Source of the DNA: G963663615 sp963663615
GTDB taxonomy: Bacteria > Bacteroidota > Ignavibacteria > Ignavibacteriales > Melioribacteraceae
Assembly (NCBI GenBank): GCA_963663615.1
Contig: OY760517.1
Coordinates: 186,001-250,000, forward strand
Length of the DNA stretch: 64,000 nucleotides
Direction of reading: 5' to 3'
Shown one piece after another: positions 52,028 to 61,125 of the stretch; position 1 is the first letter of the stretch; every line of letters starts with the position of its first letter. The notes beneath the pieces were generated by a model that was not told the DNA's origin, did no database searches, and worked only from the letters and a program-made list of their open reading frames with translations. A program made the position numbers and the translations under genes.

Positions 52028-53615
52028 TTTTCTAATTCTTGCTATATCCTGCTTTGGGCAGACAAATCTTGAAGGCTATTATTATAACGATATGACGCTC
52101 ACAATGGAGGGTAGTCCGTATATTTTCACAAATAATGTTTTTGTTAAAGGTGCTAATTTGGTAATAGAGCCAGGTGTAACTGTTCAGACTAATGGGCACA
52201 ATCTGGTTGTTGCCGATACACTTGCCAATGATAACACTGTTGTGAAGAACTCATCTTTAACCGCTAATAATGTTACTTTTGATGGTGGAACAAACCATAT
52301 TGGGGATCTTTCATTTGGATACTCACTCACTAGTGATTTCGATGAACTGGAGTTTAATACAAAAGTAAATATTAAAAACTGTGTATTTAAAGAACTAAGA
52401 ATAGGTAGTTACGATTTTGTTGATATTGAAATAGATAGCTCTGAATTTACAACACTTTATGACCAGGGTCTTTATGTTGCTGTATCAGTTTCGGGTAGAA
52501 ACAGTAAATTAAAAGTTGAAAATACAAAAATCGAAAATTACAAATATCCTGTTGGCGGGTATTCCGGAAGTGAATTAACACTTGAAGGTAATTCGTTTTT
52601 ATGTGAAAATAACATGATTGCTATTGGTGGTGGTTTTTTTGAAGATTACACAATTCCCGATATTGGTTTTGAATACTATATTGGTAATATGAGTATTGAG
52701 GGTTGCCATGTTGATGTTACACCCGGTTTGGTACTTCATATTAACGAGTTGGCAATTAATGGTAAAAGAGTTATGGATGCACTCTCTAATTTTACATATT
52801 ATGATGCCAGCTTTTCAGCAGAAAATATTACAATAAAATCGGTTGATATACAGCGAATAAATATTCGTGGTGCATGGGCACAGCAAGACCCGGCGTATGC
52901 AAACATAACACTGAATAATTGTCAGATTTTTGGTATACAAATAATGGCTTATCAAATAGCTAATATACTTATTACCAATTCGGTATTAAATGATGTTGCT
53001 GAGGATAGTGATTATTATAATTATTTAGTTCAGGCTGAAAATGAAGAAGCTAATGTACAAATTAGCAATTGCGATATATCCGGTTATTATAACCTGTTTA
53101 ACAGACGCAATGATTCTGAGGGTGATTTTACCATTGAAGGATGTAATATAGCCTGTGTTAACAATGCTGTTGTAAACACTTCGTCAAAAACTGTTATTGC
53201 CAAAAATAACTACTGGGGCGATGCATCAGGTCCTTATCACTCAACACTAAATCCAAGTGGTACAGGTGTTACAATTGAAGGCGACTGCGAGTTTACACCA
53301 TGGGCTGAAACACCATTTAATTTAACCAGTGTAAAGGAAGATGTAGCCGAACCAACGTTTCAGCTATACCAGAATTATCCTAATCCTTTTAATCCAGAAA
53401 CAGTAATCAGTTTTGCAATTCCAAATGATGCTGATGTAAAACTTGATGTTTTTAACTGCATTGGTGAGCATGTTGCTACTTTGTTTAATACCAAACTGAA
53501 AGCTGGCTTACATGAAACCAGGTTCAATATGAACGGATTTTCTTCTGGTGTCTATTTATATAGACTTAGTGCCGGTGATTTTGTGCAGGTCAGGAAGATG
53601 GTACTGCTTAAGTGA
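52008..53615 (+). CDS. Secreted right-handed beta-helix protein with type IX sorting domain
   Basis: A 535-aa protein with a signal peptide ending CFGQ. Most of it is short repeated strands of the parallel beta-helix type (VIEPGVTVQTNGHNLVVADT, later YWGDASGPYHSTLNPSGTG, the motif often found at helix ends in surface adhesins). A T9SS sorting domain follows (QNYPNPFNPETVISFAIP, ending VLLK). It is likely a surface or biofilm protein; no catalytic site is evident. Start after CGGAGTAAAA. Confidence 0.85.
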   Translation: MKRALIFFLILAISCFGQTNLEGYYYNDMTLTMEGSPYIFTNNVFVKGANLVIEPGVTVQTNGHNLVVADTLANDNTVVKNSSLTANNVTFDGGTNHIGDLSFGYSLTSDFDELEFNTKVNIKNCVFKELRIGSYDFVDIEIDSSEFTTLYDQGLYVAVSVSGRNSKLKVENTKIENYKYPVGGYSGSELTLEGNSFLCENNMIAIGGGFFEDYTIPDIGFEYYIGNMSIEGCHVDVTPGLVLHINELAINGKRVMDALSNFTYYDASFSAENITIKSVDIQRINIRGAWAQQDPAYANITLNNCQIFGIQIMAYQIANILITNSVLNDVAEDSDYYNYLVQAENEEANVQISNCDISGYYNLFNRRNDSEGDFTIEGCNIACVNNAVVNTSSKTVIAKNNYWGDASGPYHSTLNPSGTGVTIEGDCEFTPWAETPFNLTSVKEDVAEPTFQLYQNYPNPFNPETVISFAIPNDADVKLDVFNCIGEHVATLFNTKLKAGLHETRFNMNGFSSGVYLYRLSAGDFVQVRKMVLLK

Positions 53616-53619
53616 TGTT

Positions 53620-53684
53620 CCCACGGATAAATCCGTGGGGTGGAGATTTAATAACAGAGCCGAGGTTAAAACCTCAACTCTGTT
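53620..53684 (+). terminator. Two hairpins ending the beta-helix gene
   Basis: First CCCACGGAT / ATCCGTGGG (53620-53639), then AACAGAG-GAGGTT / AACCTC-CTCTGTT (53653-53684) followed by TTTTTG. The second is a strong terminator for the plus strand. Confidence 0.8.
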
Positions 53685-53694
53685 TTTGTATGTG

Positions 53695-54420
53695 TTACTT
53701 TAAATATTTTTCGGGAATTTCTTTTTCATCATCAAAAATTTCGTCGGGTAGATTAAGATTTACTTTATAGTTTTTATAGGTTACTATTACTTTCCCTTCC
53801 ATGTTTTCACCCCGCTTTTTGCCGGTTCGCATTTCTTCTGCTTCAGCTTCTTCACCCAAATCACCTGTCATGGAAGCTGGCAAAGTCATGCCTTCTACAT
53901 TAAAGGTAAATACAACAAGATTAGGTAAATGGCATTCCCCTTCATCGCTATAATGAAGCTCAATACTAAATGTTCCTTTGTCTTTTGTGGTTGTTTCAAC
54001 GTGTCTTATTGTATTTGTTTTTGAATCTACCTTGAGGGTTGTAAGAATAATTCCAACTGAATCCTCTTTGGGTATTACCTTAATTACATCAAGGAGTGTA
54101 TCGTTTTGCGTTTCGGTTTTAACATAAATGGCATCAAAATCATGCTCAAGCAATTTAGTTGGAGTAAAATTAAGTCCCGCCTTTGGCAGTAGTGCAAATC
54201 CATCCGATTTTAATCTTAATTTATTTGGGGCTTTATAAAAAATTGTAGCTTTTGTTTTGGGCATCCGCAAAAAATTAACATCAACATTTATATTAACATC
54301 AACCTTGTAATCCTTAACTTTTTCATAATCAGCTTTTACATTCTCAAGAATTTTAACAGGGTCTTTATCCTGTGCAAACACAAAGCTGTAAAGAGTTACT
54401 ATTAATAATATTATTCTCAT
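53695..54420 (-). CDS. LolA-like outer-membrane lipoprotein-sorting family protein
   Basis: A 241-aa periplasmic protein with a signal peptide ending FVFAQ. The pattern KDPVKILENVKADYEKVKDY, then PKTKATIFYKAPNKLRLKSDG, is that of LolA-like half-barrel lipid-binding proteins (DUF4292/LolA-like group). A Glu-rich insertion (EEAEAEEMRTGKKRGE) is unusual. It lies 9 bp downstream of an ABC-2 permease gene and probably shares its transcript, which suggests a lipid-handling transport job. Confidence 0.72.
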   Translation of the reverse strand: MRIILLIVTLYSFVFAQDKDPVKILENVKADYEKVKDYKVDVNINVDVNFLRMPKTKATIFYKAPNKLRLKSDGFALLPKAGLNFTPTKLLEHDFDAIYVKTETQNDTLLDVIKVIPKEDSVGIILTTLKVDSKTNTIRHVETTTKDKGTFSIELHYSDEGECHLPNLVVFTFNVEGMTLPASMTGDLGEEAEAEEMRTGKKRGENMEGKVIVTYKNYKVNLNLPDEIFDDEKEIPEKYLK

Positions 54421-54429
54421 TTTATGTTC

Positions 54430-55266
54430 CTAACTTAAAATGTCACGTTTAACAAATAGGTAGTGGGTAATACCATAAAGCCCTACTATATGACCACCTA
54501 ATACAAGAACTGAGTTAAATACTTTACTGTAATCAACCGGGTCGCTAAAGAATAACCGCCAGTTATTCATGTGGTAAGTAAACATATATGGACGCAAACT
54601 CTTAAAGAAATCAATGTTTATTGAAGAGAGTATCAGGAATACTATGATAACCGCCATAGTAGCTACAATAGGACCTATTGCATTTTCAACAAGAGAGGAA
54701 AAGAAGAATGATAATGCAAATACGGTAGTCATACTTAAAGTTGCGTAACCGTAGGCAAGAATAAATCGCCAGAATACATCATCGGAAGCAAATATATAAA
54801 CCTTGCTCTTAAGTACAATTAACTCACCTGTTCCAAAAACCATTGAGCCGAGTCCGAGACTTAACACAGCCATAAAAAGAATCAGCAAATTTGTATAAAC
54901 AAGTCCGGCAATAAATTTTGATGCAAGTACCTGAAATCGTGATACGGGTCTTATAAGCAGCATACGGTAAGTACCAACAGTTGCTTCACCGGCAAGAACA
55001 TCACCACCTACCAGCACAATTAAAAATGGAATATGTATGGCAAGAGTTTGAAGAATAAAGTAAGAAATAAGGTAACCGTTAATAAGGTTACCAACAAACA
55101 TAAAGCTGTCTTTAATATTCTTAAGGGCAAAGTTCATAAAGTTTTGTCCCTCAATTGAGAGTGCTATAATAACCACTGGAACCAGCAAACCAATGGCTAT
55201 AAACCCAATATAGGTACGCCATTTTCTAAAAATTTTGGAAAGCTCAAACAAAATCAAATTTATCAT
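54430..55266 (-). CDS. ABC-2 type transporter permease
   Basis: A 278-aa membrane subunit with six helices. Features of the ABC2_membrane_4/NosY-type group: FRKWRTYIGFIAIGL at the start, VLVGGDVLAGEATVGTYRMLLIRPVSR in the coupling region and a final YGITHYLFVKRDI. Overlaps the upstream ATPase by 4 bp. Substrate unknown; the LolA-like gene 9 bp downstream may belong to the same pathway. Confidence 0.88.
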   Translation of the reverse strand: MINLILFELSKIFRKWRTYIGFIAIGLLVPVVIIALSIEGQNFMNFALKNIKDSFMFVGNLINGYLISYFILQTLAIHIPFLIVLVGGDVLAGEATVGTYRMLLIRPVSRFQVLASKFIAGLVYTNLLILFMAVLSLGLGSMVFGTGELIVLKSKVYIFASDDVFWRFILAYGYATLSMTTVFALSFFFSSLVENAIGPIVATMAVIIVFLILSSINIDFFKSLRPYMFTYHMNNWRLFFSDPVDYSKVFNSVLVLGGHIVGLYGITHYLFVKRDILS

Positions 55267-56186
55267 AGCTCACCTCCGCCGGTAATTTTAAGGAAGAACT
55301 CCTCAAGAGATTTTTTTGGGTCAATTGATTTAATTTTAACATCCTTATTTACCAAAAATCTGTTTAGTTCCGGAATTTGTTCTTCAGCGATAGAAAAATT
55401 GAGGTAATTGCGATTTGCTTCAGCGAGGTACTCATTCCATTGACTTTCATTCACAATATTTTTAGCGAGTTCGTTATCAAACGTTTTAACAATTACAGTT
55501 AATTTTTCATTATCCAAAAGCTCTTCAACAGTACCTTCAACCTGTGTAGTACCTTTGTTGATAATAATCATACGACTTGTAATAAGCTCAACTTCCCTTA
55601 AAATATGCGAGGAAAGAAATATAGTTTTCCCTTTTTCCTTGCTAAGGTATATAATCAGCTCTCTAATTTCTTTCATCCCTTGTGGATCCAGACCAGTTGT
55701 AGGCTCATCAAGAATAATAAGTTCAGGGTCGTGGAGCAGAGTTTGAGCAATCCCAAGTCGCTGTTTCATACCATGGGAAAATGTTTTAACCTTACTTTTG
55801 GCTCTATCTTCCAATCCAACAAGTTCAAGTAATTCCATAATTTTTTTTCTTGAGGTATCGGTACCATATAGTTTGCCAAGGTGTTCAAGGTTTTTGTAAG
55901 CCGACATAAATTTATAGAAGTCGGGTTTTTCCACAATAGCACCAATATTCCGTAAAATATCGTTTCGGTATTTATCGAGAGGTTTATTAAATATTTTAAT
56001 TGAGCCGCTGGTAGGCTTAATTAGTGTAAGCAACATTCTGATAGTGGTACTTTTACCAGCACCGTTAGGACCTAAAAATCCAAAAACATCACCTCTGTAA
56101 ACATTAAGGTTCAAATTATTAACAGCAACAAGGTTTTTATATTTTTTTGTGAGGTTAGAAACCTCAATAATTTTTTCGGTAGTCAA
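55263..56186 (-). CDS. ABC transporter ATP-binding protein
   Basis: A 307-aa ATPase. Walker A GPNGAGKSTT (about 36-45), signature FSHGMKQRLG, Walker B LIILDEPTTGLDP, H-loop SSHIL, and a DUF4162-type C-terminal region. It forms one transporter with the overlapping ABC-2 permease. It resembles the CcmA/BcrA type of self-resistance or export ATPases. Confidence 0.92.
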   Translation of the reverse strand: MTTEKIIEVSNLTKKYKNLVAVNNLNLNVYRGDVFGFLGPNGAGKSTTIRMLLTLIKPTSGSIKIFNKPLDKYRNDILRNIGAIVEKPDFYKFMSAYKNLEHLGKLYGTDTSRKKIMELLELVGLEDRAKSKVKTFSHGMKQRLGIAQTLLHDPELIILDEPTTGLDPQGMKEIRELIIYLSKEKGKTIFLSSHILREVELITSRMIIINKGTTQVEGTVEELLDNEKLTVIVKTFDNELAKNIVNESQWNEYLAEANRNYLNFSIAEEQIPELNRFLVNKDVKIKSIDPKKSLEEFFLKITGGGEL

Positions 56187-56387
56187 AACAACTCCAACTA
56201 TTCAAAAGATATAAGACGAACAGATATTAGTAATGTTAACAACCTAACATAAATTTTGTTGTACGGTTCCGGTTTTTTGACCCTAATATGAAATTATTAA
56301 AAAAAAAGAAAGAAAATCAAAATTTTTATCCCTTTAATTTTTATATTTGGAATAAGGGCTCCGTACACAAAATAAAAGGGAATCGTG

Positions 56388-56828
56388 ATGAAAAAACTAC
56401 TATTATTACTTGTTACAGGAATGTTATTATTAACCTCTTGCGAAAAAGTTGAGAGTGAGGGAGGTAAAATAATCTCAGCAGATGAAGCCGAAAAATTGTT
56501 CGGTGCAGTAAAATTTAGCCAGGAAGTACCAGCTGCAGAATTCAGTAAAATGATGGATGTTGCTGATAGCACAATGATGTTCGCATTAAAAAAAGGACTT
56601 GTTGTAGCTGTGGATAGCAGAAAGGTAATATATCCTGATTCGGTTAAATTAAACGACAATGATACACTCACAGTTTATAGCTTGTTAAAGGTGCAAGAAT
56701 TATTCAGAGCTTATAAGGGTAAAATTATTACAGTTGAACAAAGAGATCAAAAATTGACCATCTCTAATGGCAACAAAGTCCTTGAATACGGAGCTATTTG
56801 CCCACCTTATTGTGGTGGATGGCAATAG
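56388..56828 (+). CDS. Small lipoprotein, function unknown
   Basis: A 146-aa protein with lipobox LLTSC (ATG at 56388, AAGGGA upstream; a GTG at 56385 is also in frame). The mature part is acidic and helix-rich (SADEAEKLFGAVKFSQEVPA) and ends CPPYCGGWQ, a CxxxC-like tail that could bind metal or form a disulfide. I recognise no family. It overlaps the next membrane-protein gene by 10 bp, so they are a two-gene unit. Confidence 0.7.
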   Translation: MKKLLLLLVTGMLLLTSCEKVESEGGKIISADEAEKLFGAVKFSQEVPAAEFSKMMDVADSTMMFALKKGLVVAVDSRKVIYPDSVKLNDNDTLTVYSLLKVQELFRAYKGKIITVEQRDQKLTISNGNKVLEYGAICPPYCGGWQ

Positions 56829-57442
56829 TGGATTTACAGTTCTTCAAGGAAGTTGTGTTAACTATTTCAATGGGAGCCTGGATACTGGCAGCAATACGCC
56901 AGTATCCCTTTAGATTTAGGTGGTACTTTATTGGACTGGCAGCCAGCGATCCAATTAACAAACTTTTACAGTATATATATTCAAATTACCAAATTCCCTA
57001 CGTTAGTGATTACGTATATCTTACTATTTTGGTGATTGTATATATATCGGTTGACAGGGCTGACAAAATAAAATCGAGCAGAATATTTAACTTGTTAATA
57101 TTAGCAATATCGGTTGCTATACAAATATTTTCCGGTAACCTTGTAATTACACTTACAGTTGTACATGTTGTTATTTTCTTTAGGGTATTTTTACTTGCTA
57201 CTATGTTCATGGTTGAAACAAGAAAAATTAATCTTTTCTTCTACTTAATTTCTTTTTATGAGCTCACACTTATTATTAACTTCCTCAGATTAATTAATGT
57301 AGCAGAGTTTGCCGAGTTCATTTACTACTCAGTATTTACATTTCAGGTAATTTTAGCGGGACTTTTTGCAGTGTTTACAGAGGCTTCAAAAAGGATGCAA
57401 ATAAATATGAATATTCCCGAGGAACCTACCCCAAATATTTAG
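56819..57442 (+). CDS. Seven-helix membrane protein, function unknown
   Basis: About 207 aa, nearly all transmembrane segments (six or seven), with a short polar C-terminus. The ATG at 56819 overlaps the lipoprotein stop by 10 bp; a further upstream start (56798) would overlap more. Charged pairs sit between helices (AASDPINKLLQ, SVDRADKIKSSR, VETRKIN). The layout resembles sensor-less membrane domains seen before histidine kinases, but no kinase follows. No family recognised. Confidence 0.65.
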   Translation: MAIVDLQFFKEVVLTISMGAWILAAIRQYPFRFRWYFIGLAASDPINKLLQYIYSNYQIPYVSDYVYLTILVIVYISVDRADKIKSSRIFNLLILAISVAIQIFSGNLVITLTVVHVVIFFRVFLLATMFMVETRKINLFFYLISFYELTLIINFLRLINVAEFAEFIYYSVFTFQVILAGLFAVFTEASKRMQINMNIPEEPTPNI

Positions 57443-57491
57443 GATTGCGTGATAGTGCCAACTTTTGCTTAGGAATGGTATTGTAAGCCGA

Positions 57492-58499
57492 TTATTCGTT
57501 ATGGCAGTATTCAGCTAATTTTGTAAGGCTACTTTTCTCACCTATAGCTATTAGTTTATCGCCCTGTGAAACAATTTCCTTACCACCCGGATTATAAATA
57601 AACTCACCCTTTACTCTCGATATTGCAACAACTATTATATTTAACTCCTTGCGAATAGGTGAATCCATCAATGTTTTACCAACAAGTTTCGATTCCTTAC
57701 ATACCTGAATTTCTTCAAGTCCTATTTGCAAATCCCTGTCACGGGCAACACCATCAATAAAATCAATAACCCCGGGTCTTAGCAGCAGTTGCACCATTCG
57801 GTTTCCACCAAGGTCGTAAGGTTTTACAACACGGTCGGCACCGGCTTTACGCAGTTTGGCTTCAGTTCCTTCATCAATGGCACGGGCAACAATATAAACT
57901 TCGGGATTCAGTTCCTTTGCCGAAAGGGAAGCAAATACATTTTCAGCATCGGTGCGGATAACACAAACAAATCCTTTTGCACGTTCAATACCGGCTTTAA
58001 TAAGTGTTTCATCGCTGGTTGCATCGCCAAAAACATACAAAATATTTCTTGAATCGAGAATTTCAATTTTCGCTTCAGAGTTTTCAATTACCAGGAAAGG
58101 GGAATTACTTTCAATAAGTCCGTCGCAAATAGTTTTACCCATTCTGCCGTAACCGCAAACTATATAATGACCTGTAAGGTTCTCAACTTTTTTTAGCATT
58201 CTACGACCCTTAAAAAATTCTGTTTCAATAAAAAATTGTGCTGTTCTACCGCCCGTATAGGCAATTGAAAGGACACCGGTAATAATAAGAAATATAGTAA
58301 ATATTCTGCCAGGTGGCGAAATAGGATTTATTTCGGCAAATCCTGTTGTAGTAATCGAAATAACAGTCATGTATAATGAATCAAGTAAACCCCAGTTTTC
58401 AAGGTACATATATCCAAGAGTACCTGTTACCAGAATTGATACCATTAGTATTATACCGCGTCTTAATTGATGAACCAGATTTTGTATATCAACAATCAT
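57492..58499 (-). CDS. Potassium channel with RCK (TrkA-N/TrkA-C) domains
   Basis: A 335-aa two-helix channel (helices about 14-32 and 67-90) with a cytoplasmic RCK module: NAD-binding YIVCGYGRMGKTIC (about 112-125) and a TrkA-C domain from ~255. The selectivity filter reads TTTGFAE, where most bacterial channels have TxGYG or TxGFG, so the last glycine is Ala. MthK/Kch-type gated K+ transport is the likely role, with changed selectivity possible. Single gene. Confidence 0.85.
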   Translation of the reverse strand: MIVDIQNLVHQLRRGIILMVSILVTGTLGYMYLENWGLLDSLYMTVISITTTGFAEINPISPPGRIFTIFLIITGVLSIAYTGGRTAQFFIETEFFKGRRMLKKVENLTGHYIVCGYGRMGKTICDGLIESNSPFLVIENSEAKIEILDSRNILYVFGDATSDETLIKAGIERAKGFVCVIRTDAENVFASLSAKELNPEVYIVARAIDEGTEAKLRKAGADRVVKPYDLGGNRMVQLLLRPGVIDFIDGVARDRDLQIGLEEIQVCKESKLVGKTLMDSPIRKELNIIVVAISRVKGEFIYNPGGKEIVSQGDKLIAIGEKSSLTKLAEYCHNE

Positions 58500-58629
58500 T
58501 GCAAGTGTCCGGAATATTGTTTTTCGCAGTTTACCGATTTATGCCGGTTATTTACCGATTTTTTCTGTCAGACGCAATATAATTAAAATATTTTTGGAAC
58601 AGGTTTTTAATAGTTAACGGAGTATAACA

Positions 58630-59334
58630 ATGCAAAAAGAATCAAATAAAGGAAGATTATTGATCGGGGTAATATTGATAATCGTTGGTGGCTTATACTT
58701 ACTTCAAAATATGTTCCCATACGAAGTACAACTGCCATACTGGTTAACTGATAACATATTCAGATGGCCCTCGATTCCTTTAGTAATTGGTGCTGCTGTT
58801 CTTTTAAGTAACCATAACAGACCAGGTGGGTTTATTCTTGTTGGTGTAGGTCTTATAGGGCTTTTTCCCGGCTTTTGGCCTCTATTACTAATTGGACTTG
58901 GTGGTTATATTCTTTTCAGGAAAAAACGCCCTTTTGATGATATTGATCAGGATGAAGTTAAAAAGCGTGTAAAGTTTAACCAGGTTAATGACCCTGATGC
59001 AATAAACGACTACGCCATTTTTGGGGGTGGTAAAAAAATATTTCAATCGATGAATTTTAAAGGTGGTAGTCTTATTTCAATATTTGGCGGCTCAGAGATT
59101 GATTTAACAAATAGCGAACTTGCCGATGGCGATAACATTATAGAGATAGTTGCAATATTTGGCGGTTCTCAGCTTATTGTACCGCGTGAGTGGAATGTTG
59201 AAATTGATATGCTGCCAATACTGGGCGGTTTTTCCGATAAGCGTATAAAAGACCCTAACAGGGTTTATAGCACAGATAAAAGACTTGTTATTAAAGGTAT
59301 CGCTATTTTTGGCGGTGGCGAAGTAAAAAATTAG
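58630..59334 (+). CDS. LiaF-like membrane protein 1
   Basis: A 234-aa protein with three or four N-terminal helices (LLIGVILIIVGGLYLLQN start, DUF5668-type) and a C-terminal beta-helix-like LiaF domain with repeated IFGG steps (ISIFGGSEIDLTNSELADG, VAIFGGSQLIVP, GIAIFGGGEVKN). LiaF-like proteins sense or signal cell-envelope stress, here most likely to the LytS/LytTR pair encoded downstream. First gene of a tight five-gene operon (gaps of 9-13 bp to 61875). Confidence 0.85.
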   Translation: MQKESNKGRLLIGVILIIVGGLYLLQNMFPYEVQLPYWLTDNIFRWPSIPLVIGAAVLLSNHNRPGGFILVGVGLIGLFPGFWPLLLIGLGGYILFRKKRPFDDIDQDEVKKRVKFNQVNDPDAINDYAIFGGGKKIFQSMNFKGGSLISIFGGSEIDLTNSELADGDNIIEIVAIFGGSQLIVPREWNVEIDMLPILGGFSDKRIKDPNRVYSTDKRLVIKGIAIFGGGEVKN

Positions 59335-59347
59335 GGAGTGTGTTGAG

Positions 59348-60067
59348 ATGAGAAGAAATAATTGCAAGAACGGATTTGGTATTTTACTTGTATTGCTGGG
59401 CGGATTTTTCCTGGCTAATAACTTGCTTGACCTCGGTTATAACGATATGCTTCTTAGCTGGAAAACTTTTGCAATACTTTTTGGTTTGGTGAATATTTTT
59501 ACATCCGATGAAAAAGGATTTGGTTTGGTAATGTTAACTGTTGGTGGCTTTGGTGTTTATGCCGAATATATTGGTGTCGGTTTTTGGACCGTTTTCGAAA
59601 TATACTGGCCAATATTTCTGTTAATCCTGGGGCTTGGTATAATACTTAAAGCCTTTGGTATAGTTAAGGGTAAATCGCATGATGATGGACACTGGGGTAA
59701 CAAACCCAAACCGGATATTGATGATAGCGAACATATTGATATTACTACTGTGTTCTCAGGCACTTCCAAAATTATTACTTCCGAGTTTTTTAAGGGAGGC
59801 AAAATTGTAAATATATTTGGCGGAACCGAGCTTGATCTTTCACAAACCAAATTAGCCGAGGAAAAAGTTTCTATTGATGTTCTTTGTTTGTTTGGTGGTG
59901 TTGATATAAGATTGCCAAATAATCAGAATGTTTCTCTTAAAACATTTGTTATGTTTGGTGGAACCGATGATGAACGATTTAAGCAATCTATTGATAAAAT
60001 TAGCGAAAATTATAACCTTGAAATTAAAGGGGTTATAATGTTTGGCGGACTTGAATTGAAAAATTAG
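59348..60067 (+). CDS. LiaF-like membrane protein 2
   Basis: A 239-aa paralogue of the preceding gene with the same plan: N-terminal helices (FGILLVLLGGFFLANNLLDL) and a C-terminal LiaF-type domain (NIFGGTELDLSQTKLAEEK, LCLFGGVDIRLP, GVIMFGGLELKN). The two C-terminal domains align motif by motif, pointing to a tandem duplication. 13 bp after the first copy and 11 bp before the kinase gene. Confidence 0.85.
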   Translation: MRRNNCKNGFGILLVLLGGFFLANNLLDLGYNDMLLSWKTFAILFGLVNIFTSDEKGFGLVMLTVGGFGVYAEYIGVGFWTVFEIYWPIFLLILGLGIILKAFGIVKGKSHDDGHWGNKPKPDIDDSEHIDITTVFSGTSKIITSEFFKGGKIVNIFGGTELDLSQTKLAEEKVSIDVLCLFGGVDIRLPNNQNVSLKTFVMFGGTDDERFKQSIDKISENYNLEIKGVIMFGGLELKN

Positions 60068-60078
60068 GGGAACGTTAT

Positions 60079-61116
60079 ATGGGTAATCCTTATATCACAG
60101 ATAAAAAAGTACTGTTCTTCTATTTTATCGTTCTTGCTTTGATTGGTGCTGCGGCAACTGTAATTATGACGATGCTACTCGGTATGTCGCTTATACAAAG
60201 TGTAACTGATTCAGCAGTGAGTGTAGTAATATATGCCCTGATAGGTTTAAGTTTATGGTATCCAACCAAGTTTTTTCACCTTGAAGATTCACCATTAATT
60301 CGCATATTTACCAACCATTCTGCCGGAGCAGTTATATCTTCTGTTGTATGGAGTTTTGCTTGTTTCTTTGTGTTGCAAAATATAATTGATGACCCTAATT
60401 ACGACTTAGGCAATAGTTTGATATGGCGTTTTATGGTAGGTATAATTCTTTATACGCTGGTTACATCATTTAATTACCTGCTGATATATTATAACAATTT
60501 TAAAGAAAAAACCCTTCGCGAAAACGAGTTGAACGCATTGGTAAAAGAAGCTGAGCTTAACTCGCTGAAGTATCAAATAAAGCCTCATTTTATTTTTAAC
60601 AGCCTTAATTCGATAAGTTCGCTAACAATGTTAGACCCTGATAAAGCTCGAGAAATGATTATCAAGCTCTCCGATTTTTTAAGGAGTACACTTACAAAAT
60701 CGAGTACACAAAAAATAAAGCTATCGGAAGAACTTGATAACGTAAGGTTATATCTGGATATTGAAAAGATACGTTTTGAAGATAAATTTGAATATATTGA
60801 AGAAGTTTCACCAGCATGCAAAACTGTTGAAGTACCCAACCTGCTTTTACAACCGCTATTTGAAAATGCAATTAAATATGGTGTTTACGAAAATACTGAA
60901 CTTGTTACTATCAAGCTTACCTGTAGCCGTCAGGCTGAATACATGGTAATTTCAGTAATCAATAATTACGATAATGAGGCTATACCAGCCAAGGGTGCAG
61001 GTATCGGTATTAATAATATTAAAAACAGACTAAAATTGATCTATAATCAGGAAAATTTGTTAACTATTAAAAAAGATCAATCAACATTTACAGTTCATAT
61101 ATTTATTCCACTTTAG
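60079..61116 (+). CDS. LytS/YehU-type sensor histidine kinase
   Basis: A 345-aa kinase. Four transmembrane helices (about 10-150), a short coiled coil and a His_kinase domain with the phospho-accepting His in QIKPHFIFNSLNSI (around residue 172), an N-box LLLQPLFENAIKYGV and GIGINNIKNRL. No periplasmic sensor domain, so it may read signals through the two LiaF-like proteins upstream. The response regulator starts 9 bp downstream. Confidence 0.93.
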   Translation: MGNPYITDKKVLFFYFIVLALIGAAATVIMTMLLGMSLIQSVTDSAVSVVIYALIGLSLWYPTKFFHLEDSPLIRIFTNHSAGAVISSVVWSFACFFVLQNIIDDPNYDLGNSLIWRFMVGIILYTLVTSFNYLLIYYNNFKEKTLRENELNALVKEAELNSLKYQIKPHFIFNSLNSISSLTMLDPDKAREMIIKLSDFLRSTLTKSSTQKIKLSEELDNVRLYLDIEKIRFEDKFEYIEEVSPACKTVEVPNLLLQPLFENAIKYGVYENTELVTIKLTCSRQAEYMVISVINNYDNEAIPAKGAGIGINNIKNRLKLIYNQENLLTIKKDQSTFTVHIFIPL

Positions 61117-61125
61117 GATTAAACG

